Positions 31,739 through 42,069 of a DNA stretch of 64,000 nt are shown piece by piece (positions within the stretch are counted from its first letter, which is position 1; every line of letters begins with the position of its first letter). The notes under the pieces were generated by a model. The model was not told where the DNA came from. It ran no database searches and worked only from the letters and a program-made list of their open reading frames with translations. The translations under genes and the position numbers were made by a program. Source of the stretch: a bacterium (GTDB lineage Bacteria; Bacillota; Bacilli; Lactobacillales; Streptococcaceae); contig CAJNCS010000010.1 of the NCBI GenBank assembly GCA_905221325.1, forward strand, positions 1 to 64,000, written 5' to 3'.

Positions 31739-31889
31739 AAGAATGACCTCCTGTTAAATGATATCTAAATGATATCACTTTAATTTATAAAGTCAAGAAA
31801 TAAATGTAACATTTTTAAAGAAAATATTACTGTATAGAATTTTCTGAAAATTCAAGAATTTTATTCTGTTCTTCATGAGGAAATTGTGC

Positions 31890-31895
31890 TATAAT
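31890..31895 (+). promoter_or_regulatory. ilvD extended -10 promoter
   Basis: TGCTATAAT with no good -35 at the expected place, 28 bp before the ilvD start; an extended -10 element is likely. Confidence 0.5.
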
Positions 31896-31922
31896 GGTAA
31901 AAACTGAAATGGGAGGGATAAG

Positions 31923-33626
31923 ATGACTGAATTAGATAAACGTCACCGCAGTAGCATTTATGACAGCATGGTTAAATCACCAAACCGTGCCATGCTTCGT
32001 GCGACTGGTATGACAGATAAGGACTTTGAAACACCGATTGTGGGAGTGATTTCGACTTGGGCGGAAAATACACCATGTAACATTCACTTGCATGATTTCG
32101 GGAAATTGGCGAAAGAAGGTGTCAAATCTGCGGGAGCTTGGCCGGTACAGTTTGGAACCATTACCGTAGCGGACGGGATTGCCATGGGAACGCCTGGTAT
32201 GCGTTTCTCTTTAACATCTCGTGATATCATTGCGGACTCAATCGAGGCGGCTATGGGTGGTCACAACGTTGATGCCTTCGTTGCTATCGGTGGCTGTGAC
32301 AAGAACATGCCTGGTTCTATGATTGCCATTGCTAATATGGATATCCCGGCTATTTTCGCCTATGGTGGAACCATTGCACCCGGAAATCTTGATGGCAAAG
32401 ATATTGACTTGGTTTCTGTTTTTGAGGGAATCGGAAAATGGAACCACGGTGATATGACAGCTGAGGACGTGAAACGTCTTGAATGTAATGCCTGCCCTGG
32501 CCCTGGTGGCTGTGGTGGTATGTATACAGCTAATACCATGGCGACTGCTATCGAAGTTCTCGGTATGAGTTTGCCAGGATCTTCATCTCACCCAGCTGAA
32601 TCAGCTGACAAGAAAGAAGATATCGAAGCAGCAGGACGTGCTGTTGTCAAGATGCTGGAGCTTGGTCTCAAACCATCAGATATCTTGACTCGTGAAGCCT
32701 TTGAAGATGCCATCACTGTAACGATGGCGCTCGGTGGTTCTACAAATGCCACTCTTCACTTGCTTGCCATTGCCCATGCCGCAAATGTTGACTTGTCACT
32801 TGAGGACTTCAATACGATCCAAGAACGTGTGCCTCACTTGGCTGACTTGAAACCATCTGGTCAGTATGTCTTCCAAGACCTCTACGAAGTTGGTGGTGTA
32901 CCTGCGGTTATGAAATACCTCTTGGTAAATGGCTTCCTTCATGGCGACCGCATCACATGTACTGGTAAGACAGTTGCTGAGAACTTGGCTGACTTTGCAG
33001 ACCTTACACCAGGCCAAAAAGTCATTATGCCCCTTGAAAATCCAAAACGTGCAGACGGTCCGCTTATCATCTTGAACGGGAACCTCGCTCCTGATGGTGC
33101 GGTTGCCAAGGTATCAGGTGTTAAAGTTCGTCGTCACGTTGGACCAGCTAAGGTCTTTGACTCAGAAGAAGATGCGATTCAGGCTGTCTTGACAGATGAA
33201 ATCGTTGATGGCGATGTTGTCGTTGTTCGTTTCGTGGGACCTAAGGGTGGTCCTGGTATGCCTGAGATGCTATCACTTTCATCCATGATCGTTGGTAAAG
33301 GTCAAGGAGACAAGGTTGCCCTCTTGACGGATGGTCGTTTCTCTGGTGGTACTTATGGTCTTGTTGTCGGACATATTGCTCCTGAAGCTCAGGATGGTGG
33401 ACCGATTGCTTACCTTCGTACAGGGGATATCGTTACAGTTGACCAAGATACCAAAGAAATTTCCATGGCCGTATCCGAAGAAGAACTTGAAAAACGCAAG
33501 GCAGAAACAACCTTACCACCACTTTACAGCCGTGGTGTCCTCGGTAAATATGCCCACATTGTATCATCCGCTTCTCGCGGAGCCGTGACAGACTTCTGGA
33601 ATATGGACAAGTCAGGTAAAAAATAA
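31923..33626 (+). CDS. ilvD: Dihydroxy-acid dehydratase
   Basis: This 567-residue enzyme dehydrates 2,3-dihydroxy acids to 2-oxo acids in isoleucine/valine (and pantothenate) synthesis. Iron-sulfur ligands are visible in GGCDKNMPG and [32 protein letters not shown] precedes the ATG. Monocistronic, with a terminator after it. Full length. Confidence 0.97.
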   Translation: MTELDKRHRSSIYDSMVKSPNRAMLRATGMTDKDFETPIVGVISTWAENTPCNIHLHDFGKLAKEGVKSAGAWPVQFGTITVADGIAMGTPGMRFSLTSRDIIADSIEAAMGGHNVDAFVAIGGCDKNMPGSMIAIANMDIPAIFAYGGTIAPGNLDGKDIDLVSVFEGIGKWNHGDMTAEDVKRLECNACPGPGGCGGMYTANTMATAIEVLGMSLPGSSSHPAESADKKEDIEAAGRAVVKMLELGLKPSDILTREAFEDAITVTMALGGSTNATLHLLAIAHAANVDLSLEDFNTIQERVPHLADLKPSGQYVFQDLYEVGGVPAVMKYLLVNGFLHGDRITCTGKTVAENLADFADLTPGQKVIMPLENPKRADGPLIILNGNLAPDGAVAKVSGVKVRRHVGPAKVFDSEEDAIQAVLTDEIVDGDVVVVRFVGPKGGPGMPEMLSLSSMIVGKGQGDKVALLTDGRFSGGTYGLVVGHIAPEAQDGGPIAYLRTGDIVTVDQDTKEISMAVSEEELEKRKAETTLPPLYSRGVLGKYAHIVSSASRGAVTDFWNMDKSGKK

Positions 33627-33633
33627 ACTTAAA

Positions 33634-33657
33634 AAGCAAGCCAATTTCGGCTTGCTT
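33634..33657 (+). terminator. ilvD terminator
   Basis: AAGCAAGCC (33634-33642) and GGCTTGCTT (33649-33657) around 6 nt, then CTTTTC. Confidence 0.8.
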
Positions 33658-33686
33658 CTTTTCATCTTCAAAAGTGATTTGCCTGC

Positions 33687-34028
33687 TTAACGAGGTGGGA
33701 GGCCTAGGGCAATACGTCCGTAGCGACTGATTCGTGTGATCTTCCAAGCGGGCGACCAGGTAACTTCAACTTTGACGTCCTCGATACCCTCGATTTGTTT
33801 TAGACCTGCGACGATTTCGATAGGCAAACTTTCGGCGCAATCACAGGCGGTGTCAGTGAAGGTCATGACAATCTTGCAGAGACCCGTTTCATCCAGATTG
33901 ATTTCATAAATCAATCCTAGATTGTAAACATCCAATTCCACATCTGTATCAAAAACCTTCTCTAGTTTATCGATAATTTGGTCTTGTAAGGCCAAAGCGC
34001 GGTCATTGATTTTGATATCGTCTCTCAT
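33687..34028 (-). CDS. DUF59/MIP18-family metal-sulfur cluster assembly protein
   Basis: A 113-residue protein with the family signature DVELDVYNLGLIYEINLDETGLCKIVMTFTDTACDCAESLP, including the conserved Cys residues. SufT/PaaD relatives help mature Fe-S proteins. Convergent with ilvD, an Fe-S enzyme, which may be meaningful. GAGGGAC precedes the ATG. Confidence 0.85.
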   Translation of the reverse strand: MRDDIKINDRALALQDQIIDKLEKVFDTDVELDVYNLGLIYEINLDETGLCKIVMTFTDTACDCAESLPIEIVAGLKQIEGIEDVKVEVTWSPAWKITRISRYGRIALGLPPR

Positions 34029-34151
34029 AACAGTCCCTCCACGTGATAAATATCCTCTATTTTCTCATAATTCTGACAATTTAGCAAGTTTTTGATGAAT
34101 TTTCTGAAAAGTATGATAGAATAAAGAAAATAATCAATCAAGGGGAAAGCG

Positions 34152-35003
34152 ATGGAGAAGCTTGGAAAAGTCTTTAGACAATTACGAGAGTCAAGAAATA
34201 TCTCGCTAAGACAAGCAACTGGGGGACAATTTTCGGCTTCTATGTTGTCCCGATTTGAAACAGGTCAAAGTGAGCTTTCGATGGAAAAGTTTCTATTTGC
34301 CTTAGAAAATATATCTGCGAGTGTGGAGGAAATCCTCTTTCTGGCTAGAGGTTTTCAGTATGATACAGATTCTGAGTTGAGAAAAGAAATCACAGATATC
34401 TTGGATCCAAAGAACATAGCACCTCTCGAGGACTTGTATCGTAAGGAGTATCAAAAGCATGCCCATTCTCAAAATAAACAGAAACATATTCTAAATGCCA
34501 TTATGATTAAGTCTTATATGAAGAGCATGGATGAAACGGTAGAGTTAACAGCAGAGGAAGGGAAAGTCCTTCATGATTACCTGTTTTCTACCGAGATTTG
34601 GGGTATCTATGAACTCAATTTGTTCTCAGTCAGTTCCCCACTCTTATCTATTCCTCTTTTTACTAGATATGTACGAGAAATGGTCCGCAAATCTGATTTT
34701 CTAATGGAAATGAAGGGAAATCGGAACCTTTTTCACACCATGCTATTGAATGGTTTTTTAGCCAGCATTGAGTGTGAAGAATTTACCAATGCTCATTATT
34801 TTAAACGTGTCATCAAAGAGCATTTCTACAAGGAAAACGAGACCTATTTTCGAATTGTCTATTTGTGGGCGGAAGGTCTCCTTGATAGCAAGCAAGGCAG
34901 AGTCAAGGAAGGTCAGAAAAAGATGGAAGATGCTGTCCGTATTTTTGAGATGCTTGGCTGTAACAAATCTGCCGAATACTACAGAAAAGCAACAGATTGT
35001 TGA
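34152..35003 (+). CDS. Rgg/GadR/MutR-family transcriptional regulator
   Basis: This 283-residue protein has an N-terminal HTH (MEKLGKVFRQLRESRNISLRQATGGQFSASMLSRFETGQSELS) and a helical TPR-like C-terminal domain typical of Rgg. Many Rgg proteins bind small hydrophobic peptides. I found no short peptide gene of that type in the 150-200 bp on either side. It is followed by an MFS exporter, which it may control. Confidence 0.85.
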   Translation: MEKLGKVFRQLRESRNISLRQATGGQFSASMLSRFETGQSELSMEKFLFALENISASVEEILFLARGFQYDTDSELRKEITDILDPKNIAPLEDLYRKEYQKHAHSQNKQKHILNAIMIKSYMKSMDETVELTAEEGKVLHDYLFSTEIWGIYELNLFSVSSPLLSIPLFTRYVREMVRKSDFLMEMKGNRNLFHTMLLNGFLASIECEEFTNAHYFKRVIKEHFYKENETYFRIVYLWAEGLLDSKQGRVKEGQKKMEDAVRIFEMLGCNKSAEYYRKATDC

Positions 35004-35203
35004 ATATCTGCAAGTTAAGAAAATGATTTGAAATTTGAAGCGATAGGACTGTTGACCTTTTTCACGTCATCAAAGAAGTTCAATCGTTTCTTTTTTCTCA
35101 TTTTATTTGTTGCATATATTCAAAAGTTCTCTCGCTCAAATTTCTAAGTGCTATACTGTAGTCATACTTCATATAGGGATTAGAACAAGAAGGGAGATTA
35201 TCT

Positions 35204-36451
35204 ATGAAACTATTGTTCAAAAATCAAGCTTATAGAATTTTGACTTTGTCACGCTTCTTCAATGCTTTTGGTGCTTCGATTTTCAATCTGGTATTTATCG
35301 TCTATGCATCGACCTTGCCACAAGCATCTTTTGCGGTTGCTGTAGCGAATATTGTCATGATTCTTCCGACTCTCTTTACAGTTTTTGTAGGGATTCGGGC
35401 AGATTACACGAGGGACAAGGTCAAATGGATGACCTATAGCGGTTTGTTTCAGGCTCTTCTCTTTTTCCTAGCAGCTTTGGTACTTGGTCAAGCCAGTCTC
35501 TTTGCCTTTTCCAGCCTGTGTTTGATTAATGTCATCAGTGATGTGATCAGTGATTTTGCAGGTGGTTTGCGCATGCCTCTTATTAAGGAAAAAGTGGCTG
35601 AAAATGATCTGATGGAGGCTTATTCTTTTTCCCAGTTTATCACCTATATTTCAGCTATTGGTGGTCAAGCTTTCGGAGTCTGGCTCTTAGGACTATCGGT
35701 CAATAATTTTTCTCTCGTTGCGGAAATCAATGCCTGTTTTTTCCTAGTATCAGCCGCTATTCTCTTTTTAGGAAGAAGCAAATTGAACCTGTCAATTTCA
35801 TCTGCTGATGGTGAAATCCTAAAAAATGAGAAGCTTTCTATCAAAGAGCAGTTCCTAACAATTTACCGAAATTTACGTCTTGTTTTTCTTAAAAGTGGAC
35901 AGAAAAACTTTGGTTTCATGATTTTTGCTGTCTTGCTTATCAATGCCTTGGGTGGCGCTTTAGGAAGCATTTATAACATCTTCTTTTTGAGTCATTCTCT
36001 CTTGAATTTTTCTTACACAGAGGCACTATTTATCGAACAAGTTTGTGTTTTATTAGCAATCATCATCAGTAGCCTTACGGGCAATGATTATTTTGGGAAG
36101 CAGTCCTTGCCTAGATTGATGATGTGGGCGACATTGGGGGTTAGTCTAGTTGGTCTGGCTAACTTATTCAATCAAGTCGTGCTTGGTTTGCTATTTCTCT
36201 TTTTTACTCTGTATGTGTCTGGTAAAGTTTCACCAAAGATTAGTGCCATGCTCATGAAAAATCTAGCTCCAGATGTTCTAGCTCGTACCAGTAATTTTTT
36301 GGGTTTATTGTTTACCTTATCAGTACCTCTTGGTACAGCCTGTTTTTCACTTGTAGCCGTATGGGATATGCAGTTGACTTGGATTTTATTTGTTGTCCTT
36401 TCTTTGCTGGCTATTCTTCTGACAAGTCTGAATCTCAAAAATGATATGTAA
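35204..36451 (+). CDS. MFS transporter
   Basis: This 415-residue protein has about 12 membrane helices and the loop GIRADYTRDKVKW between helices 2 and 3, a usual MFS motif A position. GGGAGATT lies before the ATG. Efflux of a drug or peptide is likely from the Rgg neighbour; substrate unknown. Confidence 0.82.
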   Translation: MKLLFKNQAYRILTLSRFFNAFGASIFNLVFIVYASTLPQASFAVAVANIVMILPTLFTVFVGIRADYTRDKVKWMTYSGLFQALLFFLAALVLGQASLFAFSSLCLINVISDVISDFAGGLRMPLIKEKVAENDLMEAYSFSQFITYISAIGGQAFGVWLLGLSVNNFSLVAEINACFFLVSAAILFLGRSKLNLSISSADGEILKNEKLSIKEQFLTIYRNLRLVFLKSGQKNFGFMIFAVLLINALGGALGSIYNIFFLSHSLLNFSYTEALFIEQVCVLLAIIISSLTGNDYFGKQSLPRLMMWATLGVSLVGLANLFNQVVLGLLFLFFTLYVSGKVSPKISAMLMKNLAPDVLARTSNFLGLLFTLSVPLGTACFSLVAVWDMQLTWILFVVLSLLAILLTSLNLKNDM

Positions 36452-36528
36452 ATCCTAATTTTTTTCCTACTGTTTTAATCCCTCTATTTATGGTAAAATA
36501 AGACTATTAAGTTTAAAGAGGATTCCCT

Positions 36529-37809
36529 ATGAAATTACAAAAACCAAAAGGAACGCAGGATATTCTGCCTGCTGAGTCTGCCAAGTGGCAGTACGTTGAG
36601 GGCTTTGCCCGTGAAATTTTCAAGCGCTATAACTATGCAGAAGTGCGCACGCCTATTTTTGAGCATTACGAGGTTATCAGTCGCTCTGTCGGGGATACGA
36701 CCGATATCGTGACCAAGGAAATGTATGATTTCTATGACAAGGGTGATCGTCATATCACCCTTCGTCCAGAAGGAACTGCGCCCGTTGTCCGTTCCTATGT
36801 GGAAAATAAACTCTTCGCTCCAGAAGTGCAAAAGCCAAGTAAGTTCTACTACATGGGACCTATGTTCCGTTATGAGCGTCCACAAGCAGGGCGTTTGCGC
36901 CAGTTCCACCAGATTGGTGTCGAGTGCTTTGGCTCTAGCAATCCAGCTACCGATGTGGAAACCATCGCTATGGCCGCTCATTTCTTGAAAGAAATTGGCA
37001 TTCAAGGTGTCAAACTGCATCTTAACACTCTTGGAAATCCTGAGAGCCGTGCGGCTTACCGTCAAGCCTTGATCGACTATTTGACACCGCTCAAGGAGAC
37101 CTTGTCGAAGGATAGCCAGCGTCGTTTGGAGGAAAATCCTCTCCGTGTCTTAGACTCTAAGGAAAAAGAAGACAAGGTGGCAGTGGAGAATGCGCCGTCT
37201 ATCTTGGACTTCCTTGATGAAGAAAGCCAATCCCACTTTGATGCTGTGCGTCAGATGTTGGAAAATCTGGGTGTAGACTATATCATCGATACCAATATGG
37301 TGCGTGGTCTGGACTACTACAACCACACGATTTTCGAGTTCATCACTGAGATTGAGGGCAATGATTTGACAATCTGTGCGGGTGGTCGTTACGATGGTTT
37401 GGTTGCTTACTTTGGTGGTCCTGAAACTGCTGGATTTGGTTTTGGACTTGGTGTAGAGCGCCTGCTTCTCATCCTTGAAAAGCAAGGTGTGGCCCTTCCT
37501 ATTGAAAACGCTCTAGATGTTTATATCGCAGTCTTGGGTGAAGGCGCAAATGTCAAGGCTTTGGAATTGGTACAAGCCCTTCGCCAACAAGGATTTAAAG
37601 CAGAGCGTGATTACCTCAATCGTAAACTAAAAGCTCAGTTCAAGTCAGCCGATGTCTTTGCGGCTAAGACCCTCATCACCCTGGGAGAGAGTGAAGTCGA
37701 AAGCGGACAAGTGACAGTTAAGAACAACCAAACCCGAGAAGAAGTTCAAGTGTCACTTGAGGCAATCAGCCAAAACTTCTCAGAAATCTTTGAAAAACTA
37801 GGATTTTAA
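36529..37809 (+). CDS. hisS: Histidyl-tRNA synthetase
   Basis: A 426-residue class II aminoacyl-tRNA synthetase. Motif 1 region begins [11 protein letters not shown]; motif 2 [20 protein letters not shown]; His-binding [12 protein letters not shown]; motif 3 [16 protein letters not shown]-terminal anticodon-binding domain. GAGGATTC precedes the ATG. No T-box leader is seen. Confidence 0.97.
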   Translation: MKLQKPKGTQDILPAESAKWQYVEGFAREIFKRYNYAEVRTPIFEHYEVISRSVGDTTDIVTKEMYDFYDKGDRHITLRPEGTAPVVRSYVENKLFAPEVQKPSKFYYMGPMFRYERPQAGRLRQFHQIGVECFGSSNPATDVETIAMAAHFLKEIGIQGVKLHLNTLGNPESRAAYRQALIDYLTPLKETLSKDSQRRLEENPLRVLDSKEKEDKVAVENAPSILDFLDEESQSHFDAVRQMLENLGVDYIIDTNMVRGLDYYNHTIFEFITEIEGNDLTICAGGRYDGLVAYFGGPETAGFGFGLGVERLLLILEKQGVALPIENALDVYIAVLGEGANVKALELVQALRQQGFKAERDYLNRKLKAQFKSADVFAAKTLITLGESEVESGQVTVKNNQTREEVQVSLEAISQNFSEIFEKLGF

Positions 37810-37823
37810 TAGTATTTAAAACT

Positions 37824-37846
37824 GGTCAGGAAACCCATTCCTGACC
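37824..37846 (+). terminator. hisS terminator
   Basis: GGTCAGGAA (37824-37832) and TTCCTGACC (37838-37846), then GTTTTCTTTT. Confidence 0.85.
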
Positions 37847-37954
37847 GTTTTCTTTTGCAAAATGACAAAAATCATAAACTTTTTGACAAATATTATTGTC
37901 AAAAAGAAAAAGATGTGTTACAATGTAAGCAAGTTAAGAGTAAAGGAGAGAGGA

Positions 37955-38158
37955 ATGCTTAAAAATCGTCTAAAAGAGCTGCGGGCTCGCGATGGCCTCA
38001 ACCAAACCGAACTAGCCAAGTTAGCAGGGGTTTCCAGACAGACCATCAGTCTACTAGAACGGGACGAATACACCCCGTCCATTGTGATTGCCCTGAAGAT
38101 TTCACAGATATTCAATGAACCAGTCGAGTCGGTATTTCGTATAGAGGAGGATGAGTGA
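37955..38158 (+). CDS. Small Xre-family regulator
   Basis: The start at 37955 follows AGGAGAGAGGA; the longer frame from 37862 has no ribosome site. The 67-residue product is almost only an HTH (ELRARDGLNQTELAKLAGVSRQTISLLERDEYTPS), like the YozG/DUF6429-type partners of small membrane proteins. It heads a run of membrane protein genes and its stop overlaps the next start. Confidence 0.82.
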   Translation: MLKNRLKELRARDGLNQTELAKLAGVSRQTISLLERDEYTPSIVIALKISQIFNEPVESVFRIEEDE

Positions 38159-38346
38159 TAAACATGTATAAAGTGATTTATTATCTGAGTGTTGTTGTCC
38201 TTGTTGTGAATGCTTTCGCTATGATTGGAACATTATTCGGTTGGTTTTATTTTGTTGAAAGTAAATATTTGTTTTGGATTAATTTAGCCCTCTTGTCCAT
38301 TTTCAATCGGTTGAAGAAAAAGGAGAAAAATGATGAACAAGTATAA
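38155..38346 (+). CDS. Small membrane protein, tandem paralogue 1
   Basis: A 63-residue protein with two hydrophobic segments. A GTG at 38155 aligns with the start of the next paralogue (M-x-N-x-YKVIYY); an ATG at 38164 is the alternative. AGGAGG lies at 38145-38150. Overlaps the regulator by 4 bp. Function unknown; layout resembles bacteriocin-immunity loci. Confidence 0.6.
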   Translation: MINMYKVIYYLSVVVLVVNAFAMIGTLFGWFYFVESKYLFWINLALLSIFNRLKKKEKNDEQV

Positions 38347-38530
38347 AGTAATTTATTATGTAGTTGCCATAGCTCTATTAGTCAGCGTGTTTTTACTGAT
38401 TGGGATAGACCTAGGCTGGTTTAGTCCCTATCAAAGTGACCAATTTATTTGGGCCTACTTTGCTCTTATCCCAGTCGTTGACTGGATTGAAAAGAAAGTA
38501 AACAATTTAGCAAGTGAAAAAGGAGAATGA
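38330..38530 (+). CDS. Small membrane protein, tandem paralogue 2
   Basis: A 66-residue protein similar to the previous one (NKYKVIYYVVA versus NMYKVIYYLSV; LGWFSPYQSDQFIWAYFALI versus FGWFYFVESKYLFWINLALL). The second ATG at 38333 has the better spacing to AGGAG. The pair arose by tandem duplication. Confidence 0.65.
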   Translation: MMNKYKVIYYVVAIALLVSVFLLIGIDLGWFSPYQSDQFIWAYFALIPVVDWIEKKVNNLASEKGE

Positions 38531-38532
38531 AT

Positions 38533-39267
38533 ATGAAAAAGAAACGTGGATTGTTATTTTTAGCGGCTGTTGTCTTGGGAGGTTTCTTGGGCAGTTTTGC
38601 AGGGATGTTTAAGACACGTGCAGGATCCCATGGAACTATTTTAGATGTAAAGATCTTGATACCATGGCTATCAGCTATTTGTTTACTGTTAGGTTTTATT
38701 AGCATTCTTTTGACTTTCAATTTCTTAAAGAAAAGTAGAAAGTTTCACTCCTTGTATCAAGAGGAAATGGATGATGATCTGAATGAAACCTATTATGTGC
38801 AAATGTATCGTAATCTTGAGTTTGGAACCATCGCTTTTAATATAACAGGCGTAGCGATTTTATTGTCTCTCTTCATTTCAGGAAGTGAAGTAATTGTACT
38901 AAATGTAAGCCATCTAACATTATCTCTTTCTTTTTTGGCATTAGTGATGGTTTTCAGTGCTCAAAAATATCTCTATAAAACAATTGCAATCGTTCGTCAG
39001 TTTGATTTGGAATTCTTCTCTACACCAAAGGATGTTTTGGACTATATAAATTCTTATGATGAAGGGGAGCGTCAGGCTAATTTGGAACAGAGTTTTCGGG
39101 TTTTATTCCAATTAAATCAGTATGTTTTGCCAGGTCTCTACTTTCTGATTGATCTTTTTTCTTTACTGACAGGAGAGATTCAGTTACTAGCCTTCTTGCT
39201 CGTAGGAACTATCCATATTTACATCAATGTGATGCAGTTACCTATGGTAAAACGCTATTTCAAATAG
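38533..39267 (+). CDS. DUF3169-like membrane protein
   Basis: The start at 38533 is 7 bp after GGAG; ATG 38527 is too close to it. The 244-residue product has about six membrane segments, N-terminal LLFLAAVVLGGFLGSFAG, and a central charged loop (HSLYQEEMDDDLNETYYVQMYRN) typical of DUF3169 proteins, which accompany Xre regulators in Gram-positive bacteria. Role unknown; an immunity or stress function is often suggested. Confidence 0.72.
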   Translation: MKKKRGLLFLAAVVLGGFLGSFAGMFKTRAGSHGTILDVKILIPWLSAICLLLGFISILLTFNFLKKSRKFHSLYQEEMDDDLNETYYVQMYRNLEFGTIAFNITGVAILLSLFISGSEVIVLNVSHLTLSLSFLALVMVFSAQKYLYKTIAIVRQFDLEFFSTPKDVLDYINSYDEGERQANLEQSFRVLFQLNQYVLPGLYFLIDLFSLLTGEIQLLAFLLVGTIHIYINVMQLPMVKRYFK

Positions 39268-39276
39268 GAGGCCCAT

Positions 39277-39918
39277 ATGAAATTACTTAAAAATCTTGGC
39301 TGGTTTCTTCTAGCTGTTCTATCCTTTTTCTTTGGTTATGGTCTAGTTCAGAGTATGGCTTTATCAGCTCTTGGACTAGGGGCTTCAATCTTTGGAGTCT
39401 TGCCACTTTATATAGTCCTGTCAGGGGCCTATGTTTATGGAGTTTACAAGTGGTATCAGACAGAAAAGGTTAGCATCGAGACGACAGCTTTTAATCGTTT
39501 CATTTGGTTGCCACCCCTGGTTTTGCTAGTGGCGATTACAGCCCAGTTCTATTTGCCAGATGATCCGTCGGTCAATCAACAAATCGTATCACAATTGACA
39601 GTTGCTCAGCCTGCATTCGGTTTCTTTATGGTGGTGGTCTTTGCTCCTCTGACGGAAGAACTCATTTTTAGAGGGATGTTGGCGCGCTATCTCTTTCCTA
39701 AACAGAATAACAACAAACAGACAGCTCTGTTTCTCCTCGTATCGAGTGTGCTTTTTGCCTTGATTCATTTTCCAGGAACTTTGCAACAGTTTTTAGTTTA
39801 TGCCAGTCTGGGATTGAGTTTGGGTCTGGCTTATGTGAGTCGAAAAGGTCTTCTTTATAGCATTTCTTTACACGCCTTGAATAATTTAATCGGCTTTTTG
39901 ATGATACTCATGCTATAA
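39277..39918 (+). CDS. CPBP-family intramembrane protease
   Basis: A 213-residue polytopic protein with the CPBP (Abi) motifs EExxxR in PLTEELIFRGMLARY, FALIHFPG and HALNNLIGF. Such proteins include Rce1-like proteases and bacteriocin self-immunity proteins. It follows the DUF3169-like gene in the same operon; GGAGGCCCAT precedes the ATG. Confidence 0.87.
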   Translation: MKLLKNLGWFLLAVLSFFFGYGLVQSMALSALGLGASIFGVLPLYIVLSGAYVYGVYKWYQTEKVSIETTAFNRFIWLPPLVLLVAITAQFYLPDDPSVNQQIVSQLTVAQPAFGFFMVVVFAPLTEELIFRGMLARYLFPKQNNNKQTALFLLVSSVLFALIHFPGTLQQFLVYASLGLSLGLAYVSRKGLLYSISLHALNNLIGFLMILML

Positions 39919-39935
39919 TAGAGTCAGGAGGTCAC

Positions 39936-40154
39936 ATGAAACGAGTAATTTTATTAGCAGTGATACAGGCGGTCGTTCTTTTCTTTATCATCGGGGCACT
40001 TGCCTATGCCTTTAAAGGCGACTTCTTTTACAACTATCTAGCAGTAATTTTTGCGCCTATTGCTGGAATCTTACGTTTTGCTTCGGCTTATGCGACGGAG
40101 ATTGTTCTACCTAAAAAGGCAGCTGAGATTGCCGAAAAGCGTAAAAAAGGTTAA
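39936..40154 (+). CDS. Small membrane protein
   Basis: A 72-residue protein with two hydrophobic segments and a basic tail (KKAAEIAEKRKKG). CAGGAGGTCAC precedes the ATG, 17 bp after the protease gene. Last gene of the cluster. No family recognised. Confidence 0.65.
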   Translation: MKRVILLAVIQAVVLFFIIGALAYAFKGDFFYNYLAVIFAPIAGILRFASAYATEIVLPKKAAEIAEKRKKG

Positions 40155-40170
40155 AAATCATATTTAGGGA

Positions 40171-40198
40171 ATCCGATGACGTTTTCATCGGATTTTTT
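40171..40198 (+). terminator. Terminator of the Xre/CPBP cluster
   Basis: ATCCGATGA (40171-40179) and TCATCGGAT (40185-40193), then TTTTT. Confidence 0.85.
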
Positions 40199-40305
40199 GT
40201 CTGTTTGTTTTGATTCCTAAAGACAATCAAACTTTTCTGCTGATTTTCATGAAGAGCCTGCGCTTTTATGGTAAAATAGTAACAGAATAAAAGAGGAGAG
40301 AAGAA

Positions 40306-42069
40306 ATGAAACGTAGTATGTATGCTGGTCGTGTTCGTGAGGAACACATCGGACAAGAAATAACCTTGAAAGGATGGGTTGGCCGTCGTCGTGACCTAGG
40401 TGGTTTGATCTTTATAGACATTCGTGACCGTGAAGGAATCATGCAGTTGGTTATCAACCCTGAAAAAGTCTCTGCAGAGGTCATGGCAACAGCTGAAAGT
40501 CTTCGCAGTGAGTTTGTCATCGAGGTGACTGGGCAAGTCGCTGCGCGTGAGCAAGCCAATGATAAATTGCCGACTGGTGCAGTTGAGTTAAACGTGACAG
40601 CTTTGACAGTGCTTAACACAGCTAAAACAACCCCATTTGAGATTAAGGATGGCATTGAGGCCAATGATGATACGCGTCTACGTTACCGTTACCTTGACCT
40701 TCGTCGTCCAGAGATGTTGGAAAATCTCAAACTTCGTGCCAAGGTGACTCATTCTATCCGTAACTACTTGGATGAGTTGGAGTTTATTGATGTGGAGACG
40801 CCATTCCTTTCTAAGTCAACACCAGAAGGAGCGCGTGACTATTTGGTGCCATCTCGTGTCAATAAAGGTCATTTCTACGCTCTTCCTCAAAGTCCACAGA
40901 TTACCAAACAGTTGTTGATGAATGCTGGATTTGACCGTTACTACCAAATCGTCAAATGTTTCCGTGACGAAGACTTGCGTGGAGATCGTCAGCCCGAATT
41001 TACTCAGGTCGACTTGGAAACTTCCTTCCTTACGGAGCAAGAAATCCAAGATATCACAGAAGGCTTGATTGCGCGCGTGATGAAGGAAACAAAAGGCATC
41101 GAAGTGACGCTTCCATTTCCTCGTATGAAGTATGACGATGCTATGTCCCTTTATGGTTCTGACAAGCCAGATACGCGTTTTGACATGTTGCTTCAGGATC
41201 TGACAGAAGTTGTCAAGGGTGTTGATTTTAAAGTCTTCTCAGAAGCACCTGCTGTTAAAGCCATTGTAGTCAAAGGAGCTGCGGACAACTACTCACGTAA
41301 AGACATCGACAAGATGACCGAAGTAGCCAAGCAGTATGGTGCCAAAGGACTTGCTTGGGTCAAGGTTGTTGATGGAGAATTAAATGGACCAGTTGCTAAG
41401 TTCTTGACTGGCATTCAAGCAGATTTGACAGGAGTTCTTGGTCTTGAAGATAAAGACTTGGTTCTCTTTGTGGCTGATACGCTTGACGTAGCAAATGCAA
41501 CACTTGGCGCCCTTCGTGGTCGTATTGCTAAAGAGCTTGGCTTGATTGATAGCGACAAATTCAACTTCCTTTGGGTTGTTGACTGGCCGATGTTTGAATG
41601 GTCTGAAGAAGAAGGTCGTTACATGAGCGCCCACCATCCATTCACTCTGCCACAGGAAGAGACAGCTCACGAACTAGAAGGTGATTTGGCTAAAGTTCGT
41701 GCCATTGCTTACGATATCGTCTTGAACGGTTACGAACTTGGTGGTGGTAGTCTTCGTATCAACCAAAAAGAACTCCAAGAACGCATGTTCCAGGCTCTTG
41801 GATTCTCAGCTGAGGAAGCCAATGACCAGTTCGGCTTCCTTCTTGAGGCCATGGACTATGGTTTCCCACCACACGGTGGTTTGGCTATCGGACTTGACCG
41901 TTTTGTCATGCTCTTAGCAGGAGAAGAAAATATCCGTGAAGTCATTGCTTTCCCTAAGAACAACAAGGCAACTGATCCAATGACACAAGCTCCATCAACA
42001 GTCGCTCTCAAACAACTAGAGGAACTCAGTTTACAAGTAGAAGAAGATGAAACAAGCAAAACGAATTAA
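40306..42069 (+). CDS. aspS: Aspartyl-tRNA synthetase
   Basis: A 587-residue bacterial-type AspRS: N-terminal OB fold ([22 protein letters not shown]), class II core ([20 protein letters not shown]), GAD insertion domain, and motif 3 [30 protein letters not shown] precedes the ATG. The 3' end overlaps the YitT-family gene by 23 bp. Confidence 0.97.
   Translation: MKRSMYAGRVREEHIGQEITLKGWVGRRRDLGGLIFIDIRDREGIMQLVINPEKVSAEVMATAESLRSEFVIEVTGQVAAREQANDKLPTGAVELNVTALTVLNTAKTTPFEIKDGIEANDDTRLRYRYLDLRRPEMLENLKLRAKVTHSIRNYLDELEFIDVETPFLSKSTPEGARDYLVPSRVNKGHFYALPQSPQITKQLLMNAGFDRYYQIVKCFRDEDLRGDRQPEFTQVDLETSFLTEQEIQDITEGLIARVMKETKGIEVTLPFPRMKYDDAMSLYGSDKPDTRFDMLLQDLTEVVKGVDFKVFSEAPAVKAIVVKGAADNYSRKDIDKMTEVAKQYGAKGLAWVKVVDGELNGPVAKFLTGIQADLTGVLGLEDKDLVLFVADTLDVANATLGALRGRIAKELGLIDSDKFNFLWVVDWPMFEWSEEEGRYMSAHHPFTLPQEETAHELEGDLAKVRAIAYDIVLNGYELGGGSLRINQKELQERMFQALGFSAEEANDQFGFLLEAMDYGFPPHGGLAIGLDRFVMLLAGEENIREVIAFPKNNKATDPMTQAPSTVALKQLEELSLQVEEDETSKTN

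Noticed and set aside
35004..35203. SHP-type pheromone gene beside the Rgg regulator
   Set aside because: No short hydrophobic peptide frame with a ribosome site was found here or in 34029-34151.
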